Of a stretch of 7,225 nucleotides of DNA, positions 1 through 5,604 are shown piece by piece. How positions within the stretch are numbered: position 1 is the first letter of the stretch; each line of letters begins with the position of its first letter. The notes under the pieces are model-generated. The model did no database searches, was not told the DNA's origin, and saw only the letters and a program-made list of their open reading frames with translations. The DNA is from JBGOUJ01 sp041477005 (GTDB lineage Bacteria; Acidobacteriota; Terriglobia; Bryobacterales; JACQDG01). The position numbers and the translations under genes were made by a program. The stretch lies in assembly GCA_041477005.1 (NCBI GenBank), contig JBGOUJ010000400.1, forward strand, positions 1 through 7,225. Direction: 5' to 3'.

Positions 1-105
1 AAATTCGTTTCGTTCGCGCAAATTTTCTCTCGCGGGTTTCGGATTCAACGCAGAGACGCCGAGATCCGCAGAGAAACCCGGTTGAATTTCTCGGCGGCTC
101 TGCGC
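1..105. repeat. Dispersed hairpin repeat, copy 1 (cut by window edge)
   Basis: This copy matches 224-327 with one substitution and one single-base indel, at an offset of 223. Inside it are two nested inverted repeats: CGGGTTTC (33-40) with GAAACCCG (73-80), and CGCAGAGACGCCGAGA (49-64) with its near-perfect complement at 89-104 (15 of 16 pairs). The arms interleave, so the single strand could form alternative hairpins. It starts at the first base of the window and may extend upstream. Similar CGCAGAGACGCCGAG-type intergenic repeats are, from memory, common in environmental bacterial genomes. That link is recall, not a search result. Confidence 0.85.
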
Positions 106-151
106 CATCCCGGCGGTCGGTAGCCCGGCGGGGGCCGGTGCGTGAAGGCGG

Positions 152-170
152 CTCGCGTGCGGGACGCGAG
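152..170. repeat. Perfect 7 bp hairpin between the two repeat copies
   Basis: CTCGCGT (152-158) and ACGCGAG (164-170) are exact reverse complements around a 5-base loop. It lies in the spacer between the two long repeat copies. No T-run follows on either strand, so it is not a canonical terminator. It may belong to the same composite repeat unit or be a simple REP-like element. Confidence 0.5.
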
Positions 171-223
171 TCCGTTGAAAACAGGAGAGTTGCGCCGCTT
201 GGGGGCGCCGACAGGGCTCCGCG

Positions 224-327
224 AAATTCGTTTCGTTCGCGCAAATTTTCTCTCGCGGGTTTCGGATTCAACGCAGAGACGCCGAGATCCGCAGGGAAAC
301 CCGGTGAATTTCTCGGCGGCTCTGCGC
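224..327. repeat. Dispersed hairpin repeat, copy 2
   Basis: This is the second copy of the repeat at 1-105, in direct orientation. The hairpin arms are at 272-287 and 311-326. Similarity stops sharply at CTCTGCGC, although a short GGTAGCCCG recurs about 20 bases later in both copies (119-127 and 350-358), so the ancestral unit was probably longer. Reading frames across both copies look like repeat-driven spurious ORFs: the same peptide-like strings appear in several frames without a ribosome binding site. Confidence 0.88.
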
Positions 328-794
328 GGTTCGAGGACCCCCAGGGGTTGGTAGCCCGTTGTTTTTTCAGTTTTCAAAGGCCGTCGGGCGCCCAGGCTTT
401 TGCCCGGCGACGCCTGCCTGAGACTATGTTAACCGCGGCGGACACGGGCCGACGGAGTGCTTACGTCCAAGGTGTTGCAAAGACAGGAAATTCTCGTCGC
501 GGTGGGCTGTGACTGGCGGGTTGGGATGGGGCCTTTGTCGGATGCCGGAGATTGATATTTGGTTCGGCTGATCGAAGGGGATCCCAGGGGATTCGCCACG
601 GCGGGCCAGGTGAGGCCGGCACCTGCCGCGCGGATGCTGGTCTTGCCGTTGGCAGCAGCTCAAGGACATGCTCCTGGAGTGCTGCCGTATCGAGCTCGAT
701 CGGCGGGGCGGCATTGTAGACTACTCCCTCCGTGGTGCAAGCAAATCGCCCTGCGGACGTGTAGGAGGCGGGAGCTGGTCGATTCGCCTCTCTT
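328..794. other. Gene-free spacer with no recognisable coding content
   Basis: About 470 bases lie between the second repeat copy and the promoter of the decayed toxin-antitoxin operon. ORFs occur in it on both strands but have no ribosome binding site, no recognisable domain and heavy mutual overlap. One short plus-strand stretch near 655-725 reads as a helical-looking peptide (LKDMLLECCRIELDRR) without a start in a good context. It could be a fragment of a lost gene, but I cannot assign it. A T-run sits at about 361-366 with no stem before it. Confidence 0.5.
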
Positions 795-821
795 TGCTAC
801 AGTATTAGACACAAAAGGAGG
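795..821 (+). promoter_or_regulatory. Extended -10 promoter and strong ribosome binding site of the decayed TA operon
   Basis: TG-C-TACAGT (795-803) matches an extended -10 element, with four of six hexamer bases equal to TATAAT. No good -35 is visible, as is usual for extended -10 promoters. AAGGAGG at 815-821 is a near-ideal Shine-Dalgarno sequence, seven bases before the ATG at 829. The close spacing would leave only a short 5' leader, typical of autoregulated antitoxin operons. Promoter activity is inferred from sequence only. Confidence 0.45.
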
Positions 822-828
822 TTGGCTG

Positions 829-1022
829 ATGCCGGGAACAACCGACGTTAGAGTTCCCGCAGCGACCTCACCGGCAGCGGCAAGCCCTTCAACCGCACCG
901 CTGCCCTGAAGACGCTGGACTCACTTCTCGAAGGGGAGGAGAACGAACAGCGCGAAACCCTTGAGGGGCTGCAGCACGCACTGGACAAAGACCGGCTTCC
1001 GGACTGCAAGCTCTTTCCATGA
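829..1022 (+). pseudogene. Frameshifted small antitoxin-like gene
   Basis: An ATG at 829 sits seven bases behind AAGGAGG. Its frame opens as MPGTTDVRVP and ends early at TGA 907-909. The neighbouring frame, blocked upstream by TAG at 849-851 and lacking any start codon, runs from 852 to TGA 1020-1022 and reads as a coherent charged peptide: SDLTGSGKPFNR, then a helical Glu-rich part, ending DKDRLPDCKLFP. A one-base frame change near 855-861 would join the two into a protein of about 63 residues. The stop overlaps the start of the next ORF by ATGA, which is the usual coupling of antitoxin to toxin. I infer that it is the antitoxin partner of the PIN-like fragment that follows. The family is uncertain. 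A sequencing or assembly error could mimic the frameshift, but the partner gene is also broken, so true decay is more likely. Confidence 0.55.
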
Positions 1023-1156
1023 GTCGTTACATCCTGGTTGACTCTGAGCCGTTGGGGATCGCGTCCAACCCCCCGGTGTGTGTGTTCCTCCCACGAATAC
1101 GCCGCCAGGCCCCGATCCCCAATCGTCCGATCGCTCAATCGCGTTCCGCTTGCTAA
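1019..1156 (+). pseudogene. Truncated PIN-domain toxin remnant
   Basis: The ORF starts at ATG 1019, overlapping the stop of the preceding antitoxin-like gene (ATGA). It begins MSRYILVDSEPLGIASNPP. The hydrophobic strand followed by VDS at residues 7-9 is the usual opening of PIN-domain (VapC-like) RNases, in which that Asp is the first metal-binding catalytic acid. After about residue 19 the reading becomes Pro/Arg-rich and stops at 45 residues, whereas PIN toxins are about 130-150. The later acidic residues and most of the fold are absent, so it cannot be an active nuclease. A GT-rich run (1074-1083) and half of an inverted repeat lie at the point where similarity is lost. From recall of this family, residue 10 is normally Gly where Glu stands here. 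The call rests on a short N-terminus plus the operon layout. Confidence 0.5.
1052..1122. repeat. 10 bp inverted repeat in the truncated toxin region
   Basis: TTGGGGATCG (1052-1061) is exactly complementary to CGATCCCCAA (1113-1122), with 51 bases between. The left arm lies within the surviving PIN codons and the right arm in the replaced sequence. It may mark the rearrangement that truncated the toxin, or it may be chance in GC-rich DNA. No T-run follows. Confidence 0.4.
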
Positions 1157-1209
1157 TGCCCTGCCATCCATGCTAGGCTCGGCGGCCAAGAAGTAGGGAG
1201 GCCATTACG

Positions 1210-4200
1210 ATGTCAAGCCGGTTGAAAGGATTTCTGCGCCTCATCCTCGGAGCGGTCGCTCTGCCGCTCGGCGCGCAAAACTTTGGCGAAATCACGGGCA
1301 CCGTCTCCGACTCCACTGGAGCCGTGATGACGGGCGCCGCGGTAACCGTGGTCAGTACGGCGACCAATCAGACTCGCCGGGCAATCACCAACGAGACCGG
1401 CAACTACTCCGTGCCGTTCCTGGTCCCGAGCCTCTATGACGTCCGCGTCGAGAGTCCCGGCTTCAAAGTCGCTACGCGCAAGGGCGTGGATCTGCAGGTC
1501 GGCGCGGTGGCGCGCATCGACTTCAACATGGAGGTCGGTGAAGTCACCCAGCAGGTGGAGGTCAGCGGGGGAGCGCCGCTGCTCACCACAGAGACGGTCG
1601 CGCTCGGCACGGTGATTGAGAACAAACGGATCGTCGACCTGCCGTTGAACGGGCGCAACTACCTGCAGCTCGTCACCCTGAGCCCGAACGTGACCACCGA
1701 GGGCGGCGGCGGCGGGGCTTACAGCCTGGGAGGCCTACGCGGCCAAACGTCGCTCTCGGTCGCGGGACAGCGCCTGGAATTCAACCGCTACACGCTCGAT
1801 GGGGTGGAAAACACCGACCCGAACTGGAACTCGTGGATCATTGGGCCATCCATCGACGCGATCCAGGAGTTCAAGGTCCAGACGGGCGTCTACTCGGCCG
1901 AGTTCGGCCGGGGTTCGTCCCAGATCAACGTGTCCATGAAAGCCGGCTCAAATGACTACCACGGCACGGCTTTCGAGTTCCTAAGGAACTCGACGCTCGA
2001 CGCCAGGCAATGGCTGCAATCGCAGGGAAACAAGAACCCTTTCCGCCGAAACCAATTTGGCTTCACGCTGGGCGGCCCGATCGGCATACCCAAACTCTTC
2101 AACGGGAAGGACAAGCTCTTCTTCATGTCGAATTATGAGGCGCTCCGGGACCGGCTGACGACGCAGGTCAACGCTTCCTCGGCCCCGGCCACAATGCGCA
2201 GCGGCGACTTCTCCACAGCGGGCCGCAACATCTTTGATCCCCTCACACGCGCGTTCAACGCCGGCGGAATCGCTACGTCGGCCACGCAGTTCCCCGGAAA
2301 CGTGATCCCGCAGGCCCGCCTGAATCCGTTCGCGCAGAAATTGCTCGAGTTCTTCCCGGCGCCGAACCAGCCCGGCACGAGCCTGGTGCGCAATTTCCTT
2401 CGCAATGCCAGCCAGCCCACGGACTCGGACCAGTTCAACCAACGCGTTGACTGGATTGAGAACAGCAAGTCGAGCTGGTTCGGCCGCTTCAGTTGGGGCA
2501 GCGACTTCCAGCAGGCTGCAGCGACGTTCCTGACCGACACGATGCACGTCCAAAGCACGGCTCGCCAGGCTATGCTGTCGAACACAAGGATTTTGAACAC
2601 CGCCACGGTCAACGAGGCTCGATTTGCCTGGAACCAATTCAACAACGACTTAAGCGGCTATTACGCCAACGGCAGAAATGTGCAGGCAGATCTCAACATC
2701 CCCGGCTTGTTTGCGCCCGACGTGCTCGCGTACGGCGTCCCCGCCATCGGTCTTGGGGGCGGCATCAGCGGCTTCGGCGGAGTGACCCCGTGGATCGCCC
2801 GCGACGACACGTTCCAGTTCATGGACAACCTTTCCATCGTCCGGGGCCGGCACTCCATCAAGTTCGGAGGCGAGATTCGCCGCGACCGCTATAACGAGTT
2901 CGGCAACTCGAAGGTCACCGGCGAGTTTCTTTTCGACGCTCAATCCACCTTCGATCCCGCCAACCGCAACGCTAGCGGCTACATCTTCGCCGACTATATG
3001 CTGGGCTTGCCCAGCCAGTCGGCCCGCTCCGTCGCCCTGGCCGACGCCTTGCTCCGGCGCAGCTCCTACTCTCTATATATTCAGGACGATTGGAAGATCA
3101 CGTCGAAACTGACGCTGAACATGGGCTTGCGCTACGAAAACGGGCGGCCCTGGTATGACAAGTATCGGGGGATCATGAATGTCCAGTTGTTCGACCCGGG
3201 GGTCGGCCCCGATGGCATCCTGGCCGGCACGAAGGTCCCGATCCTCACCCGGCCGGGCAACGGCGATTTCTACCAGGGACTGAACTTCCACTTCTCCGAC
3301 GGGCAACTGACGCAGTCCGGCGATCAGTACATGGGCCGCAGCCTGGTCAACCCAGACAACAACAACTTTGCGCCGCGCCTTGGGCTATCGTACAGCCTGA
3401 CAAACCGCTGGACCATCCGGGCCGGCGGCGGAGTCTTCTACGTGCAGGACACCGCCAACCCGACTTTCGATATGGCCCGTAATCAGGCCGGCCGCGACCT
3501 GTTCATCACCAGCATCGAGGACCGGGCTGCGAGCCTGAGCGATCCGTGGGCCCTGGAGCGCGCCAACGCCAGGTGCACCGGTTGGAGCGGGGCGTGCCTC
3601 GTGGCGCCGCAGATTCTCGGCAACATTCAGGCCATGCGCACGCCGTATGTCGACCAGTGGCTGCTCAACGTCCAGCGCGAGATCACGAAGGATCTTGTGC
3701 TGGAGGCCGGTTACCAGGGCAACGAAGGCCACAAACTGGAGCGGTTCCGCGTGTACAACCAGCCCATCCTCAAGAGCGGCCCGAGCGACACCCGGACCGT
3801 CGCACAGCGGCAACCTTGGCCCGCCTTCGGCCGGATCCAGCAGGTGGATGGCCTCGACAATTCGAACTACCATGCGCTAAGCGCCAAGCTGACGCAGAGG
3901 TTCAGCAAGGGCCTGACGTACCTGGTGGCCTTCACATGGTCGAAAGCCATCGACGGCGGCAGCGCCATTCGCACCAACTCCGGCGACACATTGTGGCCGG
4001 TCAACAGTTACAACCTGAAGGCCGAGCGGGGGCTGTCGCAATTCGATGTACGCCGGCGGTTCGTTGCTTCCTTTCTGTACGAATTGCCCTTCGGAGCGGG
4101 CAAGCGCTTCGCGAGTCAGGGGGTGGTGGGCAAGCTTGCCGGGGGCTGGCAGATCGGCGGGATTGTCACGCTCGCCGACGGCACGCCGATCAATGTCGCC

Positions 4201-4590
4201 CAGCTTGGCGACACCGCCGGCCTCAACACCCTGGGCAACCAGCCGAATGCGACCGGGATCAGCCCGTTCCCGGCCAGCCAGACCCCACAGCAGTTCTGGA
4301 ACATCGCCGCGTTCGATTTCAATAACCCAAACCTGAGCTATCAGCCGGGCAACATGGGCCGAAATACGCTCTTGAGCCCGGGAACACGGCAGGGGGATTT
4401 TTCCCTGGGCAGGGACATCCGGATTCACGAGAACCACGCGCTGAAGTTTCGATTTGAGGCGTTCAACGCCGTCAATCATCCCAACTGGAACGCGCCCAGC
4501 TCCGATGCGCGCAGCCCTTCGAACTTCGGTGTGATCACGTCGGCCAGGACCATGCGGCAGTTGCAGTTCGCGTTGAAATACGCGTTCTGA
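1210..4590 (+). CDS. TonB-dependent receptor with N-terminal carboxypeptidase-regulatory-like domain (Oar-like)
   Basis: This 1126-residue outer-membrane receptor is complete. AGGGAGG (1195-1201) lies eight bases before ATG 1210 and fixes the start. Residues 1-22 form a signal peptide: basic start, LILGAVALPL core, cleavage probably near LGA-Q. Residues ~25-110 are an Ig-like carboxypeptidase-regulatory domain (GEITGTVSDSTGAV, then NETGNYSVPFL and SLYDVRVESPGF). Residues ~115-250 are the plug, with LPLNGRNYLQLV (144-155), LDGVENTD, IDAIQEFKVQTGVYSAEFGR and a closing GSNDYHGTAFEF. The rest is a long beta-barrel with TBDT-type strands, such as LYIQDDWKITSKLTLNMGLRY, ending in LQFALKYAF, an aromatic C-terminus suited to the BAM machinery. 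No SusD-like partner, TonB/ExbBD or degradative enzyme is adjacent, so the substrate is unknown; in this family oligosaccharides, peptides or chelates are all possible. Codon use is uniform and there is no break. Only two cysteines were seen (C789, C796). Confidence 0.93.
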   Translation: MSSRLKGFLRLILGAVALPLGAQNFGEITGTVSDSTGAVMTGAAVTVVSTATNQTRRAITNETGNYSVPFLVPSLYDVRVESPGFKVATRKGVDLQVGAVARIDFNMEVGEVTQQVEVSGGAPLLTTETVALGTVIENKRIVDLPLNGRNYLQLVTLSPNVTTEGGGGGAYSLGGLRGQTSLSVAGQRLEFNRYTLDGVENTDPNWNSWIIGPSIDAIQEFKVQTGVYSAEFGRGSSQINVSMKAGSNDYHGTAFEFLRNSTLDARQWLQSQGNKNPFRRNQFGFTLGGPIGIPKLFNGKDKLFFMSNYEALRDRLTTQVNASSAPATMRSGDFSTAGRNIFDPLTRAFNAGGIATSATQFPGNVIPQARLNPFAQKLLEFFPAPNQPGTSLVRNFLRNASQPTDSDQFNQRVDWIENSKSSWFGRFSWGSDFQQAAATFLTDTMHVQSTARQAMLSNTRILNTATVNEARFAWNQFNNDLSGYYANGRNVQADLNIPGLFAPDVLAYGVPAIGLGGGISGFGGVTPWIARDDTFQFMDNLSIVRGRHSIKFGGEIRRDRYNEFGNSKVTGEFLFDAQSTFDPANRNASGYIFADYMLGLPSQSARSVALADALLRRSSYSLYIQDDWKITSKLTLNMGLRYENGRPWYDKYRGIMNVQLFDPGVGPDGILAGTKVPILTRPGNGDFYQGLNFHFSDGQLTQSGDQYMGRSLVNPDNNNFAPRLGLSYSLTNRWTIRAGGGVFYVQDTANPTFDMARNQAGRDLFITSIEDRAASLSDPWALERANARCTGWSGACLVAPQILGNIQAMRTPYVDQWLLNVQREITKDLVLEAGYQGNEGHKLERFRVYNQPILKSGPSDTRTVAQRQPWPAFGRIQQVDGLDNSNYHALSAKLTQRFSKGLTYLVAFTWSKAIDGGSAIRTNSGDTLWPVNSYNLKAERGLSQFDVRRRFVASFLYELPFGAGKRFASQGVVGKLAGGWQIGGIVTLADGTPINVAQLGDTAGLNTLGNQPNATGISPFPASQTPQQFWNIAAFDFNNPNLSYQPGNMGRNTLLSPGTRQGDFSLGRDIRIHENHALKFRFEAFNAVNHPNWNAPSSDARSPSNFGVITSARTMRQLQFALKYAF

Positions 4591-4690
4591 GCTAAATACC
4601 CCAGTGGGCGCAGTCGGTTGCGGAGTCCGAAGGTCGGGCGGGACCGCTCATTTTCGCAAAGTGTTTGCCGGCCGGTCAGCGCATCCTTGA

Positions 4691-4732
4691 GACCGGCGCC
4701 ATTTCGGTCTTGAGCGGCCACTGGCGCCGGTC
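4691..4732. repeat. 11 bp stem-loop downstream of the receptor gene
   Basis: GACCGGCGCCA (4691-4701) pairs perfectly with TGGCGCCGGTC (4722-4732) around a 20-base loop. It begins 100 bases after the receptor stop. On the plus strand it is followed by ACAAAAAC and on the minus strand by mixed sequence, so the U-tract of an intrinsic terminator is missing. It could aid 3'-end stability or Rho-dependent termination, or be a protein-binding palindrome. Confidence 0.55.
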
Positions 4733-4796
4733 ACAAAAACAGTCACCGGCTGGTCCTCGAAATCTACCCATCTCTGGATTGCCACGGTTCCTATAC

Positions 4797-4833
4797 CGTT
4801 ACGCTTGACGTAACGCATAAGTCAGGTCATGAT
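4797..4833 (+). promoter_or_regulatory. higA promoter with overlapping operator palindrome
   Basis: CGTTACG (4797-4803) and CGTAACG (4809-4815) form a perfect 7 bp inverted repeat around CTTGA. The right arm overlaps a -35 hexamer TTGACG (4805-4810, five of six to consensus). At exactly 17 bases spacing lies CATGAT (4828-4833, four of six). HigA-type antitoxins are known to repress their own promoters by binding a palindrome there, and a site covering the -35 fits that. The transcript would have a leader of about 35 bases. Binding by this HigA is inferred. Confidence 0.6.
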
Positions 4834-4873
4834 TACTAATGATCGTTGATTATCACTAAGAGAGGGGAACGCT

Positions 4874-5176
4874 ATGGCACTGACCGCTATCCACCCAGGG
4901 AAGCACCTGGCCGAAGAACTGAAAGAACTCGGCATTAGCGCGGCTGAACTGGCGCGCAAGCTGGACGTGCCGACCAACCGCGTCACCGGCATTCTGAACG
5001 GCCAGCGGGCCATCACCGGTGATACGGCCCTGCGCCTCGCTCATTTCTTTGGCACGAGTGCGGAATTCTGGCTTAATCTGCAGAGCCTCTACGCGCTGCG
5101 TCTGGCCCAGCAGAAGGCGGGGAAGTCCATCAAGGCCCTTCCCACCCTGAAACGCCCCGAGCGCGTCCACGCATGA
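4874..5176 (+). CDS. higA: HigA-family antitoxin (XRE-type helix-turn-helix)
   Basis: The protein has 100 residues, the usual length of HigA/VapI addiction-module antidotes. It carries the family hallmarks in order: HPGKHLAEELKELGIS at 7-22, an HTH around residues 20-45 (AAELARKLDVP, turn, TNRVTGILNG), RAITGDTALRLAHFFGTSAEFW at 45-66, and the LNLQSLYALRLA helix at 68-78. A purine-rich AGAGGGGA sits six bases before the ATG. HigA normally neutralises the ribosome-dependent mRNase HigB and represses the operon. In most loci higB lies immediately upstream, but here the operator and promoter stand directly before higA and no HigB-like frame is seen on either side. It is therefore an orphan antitoxin or has an unconventional partner. 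Its stop overlaps by ATGA a 34-residue ORF, suggesting that a downstream co-transcribed gene exists or once existed. An orphan could serve as an anti-addiction factor or a plain repressor. Confidence 0.88.
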   Translation: MALTAIHPGKHLAEELKELGISAAELARKLDVPTNRVTGILNGQRAITGDTALRLAHFFGTSAEFWLNLQSLYALRLAQQKAGKSIKALPTLKRPERVHA

Positions 5177-5277
5177 CCAAGACGGCAAACCAGAAAATGA
5201 AAGAGATCAGCGTCGCGCTCAGTTCAGCACGCGCGCAAACCAAACTGAAGATTCCCAAATGTGCTAGCGCGTGTTAG
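5173..5277 (+). CDS. Small ORF overlapping the higA stop (hypothetical or remnant)
   Basis: ATG 5173 overlaps the higA stop (ATGA), and the frame runs for 34 residues to TAG 5275-5277. The product begins MTKTANQKMKEISVALSSAR; it is basic, Ser/Ala-rich, and ends in KCASAC. I do not recognise it. The tight overlap is typical of translational coupling, so it may be the beginning of a lost partner gene that was cut off near the tRNA-like fragment at 5305. It may equally be a chance ORF. No membrane segment or RelE/HigB motif is visible. Confidence 0.25.
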   Translation: MTKTANQKMKEISVALSSARAQTKLKIPKCASAC

Positions 5278-5304
5278 CCTGATGGCCGTAAGTTGTTGAA
5301 GAAT

Positions 5305-5330
5305 TGGTGGCGCTAGCGGGATTCGAACGC
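5305..5330 (-). tRNA. 3'-terminal tRNA fragment (not a complete tRNA)
   Basis: Read on the minus strand, this stretch is GTTCGAATCCCGC followed by TAGCGCC-A-CCA. That gives a T-loop TTCGAAT, the 3' arm of a T-stem, the 3' half of an acceptor stem, a discriminator A and an encoded CCA end. The 5' T-stem arm no longer pairs properly (ACGCG against CCCGC), and no D-arm, anticodon arm or complementary GGCGCTA 5' acceptor strand is found within the preceding ~100 bases. Such pieces are what integrases leave when an element inserts into the 3' end of a tRNA gene. It is thus best read as a relic attachment site. The isotype cannot be told. Confidence 0.6.
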
Positions 5331-5466
5331 GTTCCGCGCCGTCCGGCCTGATCCGATCCAGTCCTAAGTAGCTGATTCCACAGTGGCCCATGTGATGATA
5401 GTGCCATCTCGCGACGGCGGCTGCTGACCCTGATGATGGGCGTTGGCTCTTTTGGGTAGTGATTAC

Positions 5467-5602
5467 TTTCGACAGAAGGATAGAAATTTAAACATTTTTC
5501 GACATCCATCCAATGGATTTCGACGCGAAGGCGTGGTATAGTGTTTTTCGACTCCATCGACAAGAATACGCCTGTTTTCGACAAGCGCAAATGGTTTTCG
5601 AC
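5467..5602 (+). repeat. Six direct TTTCGAC sites upstream of the Fic gene
   Basis: Exact TTTCGAC occurs at 5467, 5497, 5518, 5546, 5576 and 5596, all in the same orientation. Start-to-start distances are 30, 21, 28, 30 and 20 bases, near two or three helical turns. Four copies are preceded by an extra T. A seventh, partial TCGACAAG lies at 5557 and repeats at 5578. The spacers between copies are unrelated, so this is not a tandem duplication. The array spans the predicted fic promoter and 5' leader, which suggests a cooperative binding array for a regulator. Confidence 0.7.
5534..5542 (+). promoter_or_regulatory. Extended -10 promoter for the Fic gene
   Basis: TGG-TATAGT: TATAGT (5537-5542) matches the -10 consensus at five of six positions and has TG one base upstream (5534-5535). 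No good -35 is seen at 16-18 bases. Transcription would start near 5549, inside the fourth TTTCGAC copy, leaving a leader of about 55 bases with two further copies. Confidence 0.5.
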
Positions 5603-5604
5603 GG

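Noticed and set aside
559..909. Plus-strand ORF running into the antitoxin-like gene
   Set aside because: It starts at a TTG without a ribosome binding site and has no recognisable composition. Its last 26 codons coincide with the frameshifted start of the real small gene at 829.
1981..2637. 218-codon minus-strand frame inside the receptor gene
   Set aside because: It lies wholly within a clear receptor coding sequence, in GC-rich DNA with few antisense stops, and has no recognisable motif.
4691..4732. Rho-independent terminator of the receptor gene
   Set aside because: The stem is good, but neither strand has a following T-run, and the loop of 20 bases is long for a terminator.
4591..4873. 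higB remnant upstream of higA
   Set aside because: I looked for the HigB C-terminal pattern and found none in any plus-strand frame. The promoter and operator occupy the expected position.
5467..5602. CRISPR array
   Set aside because: The repeated unit is only 7 bases, spacing is irregular, and no cas genes are present.
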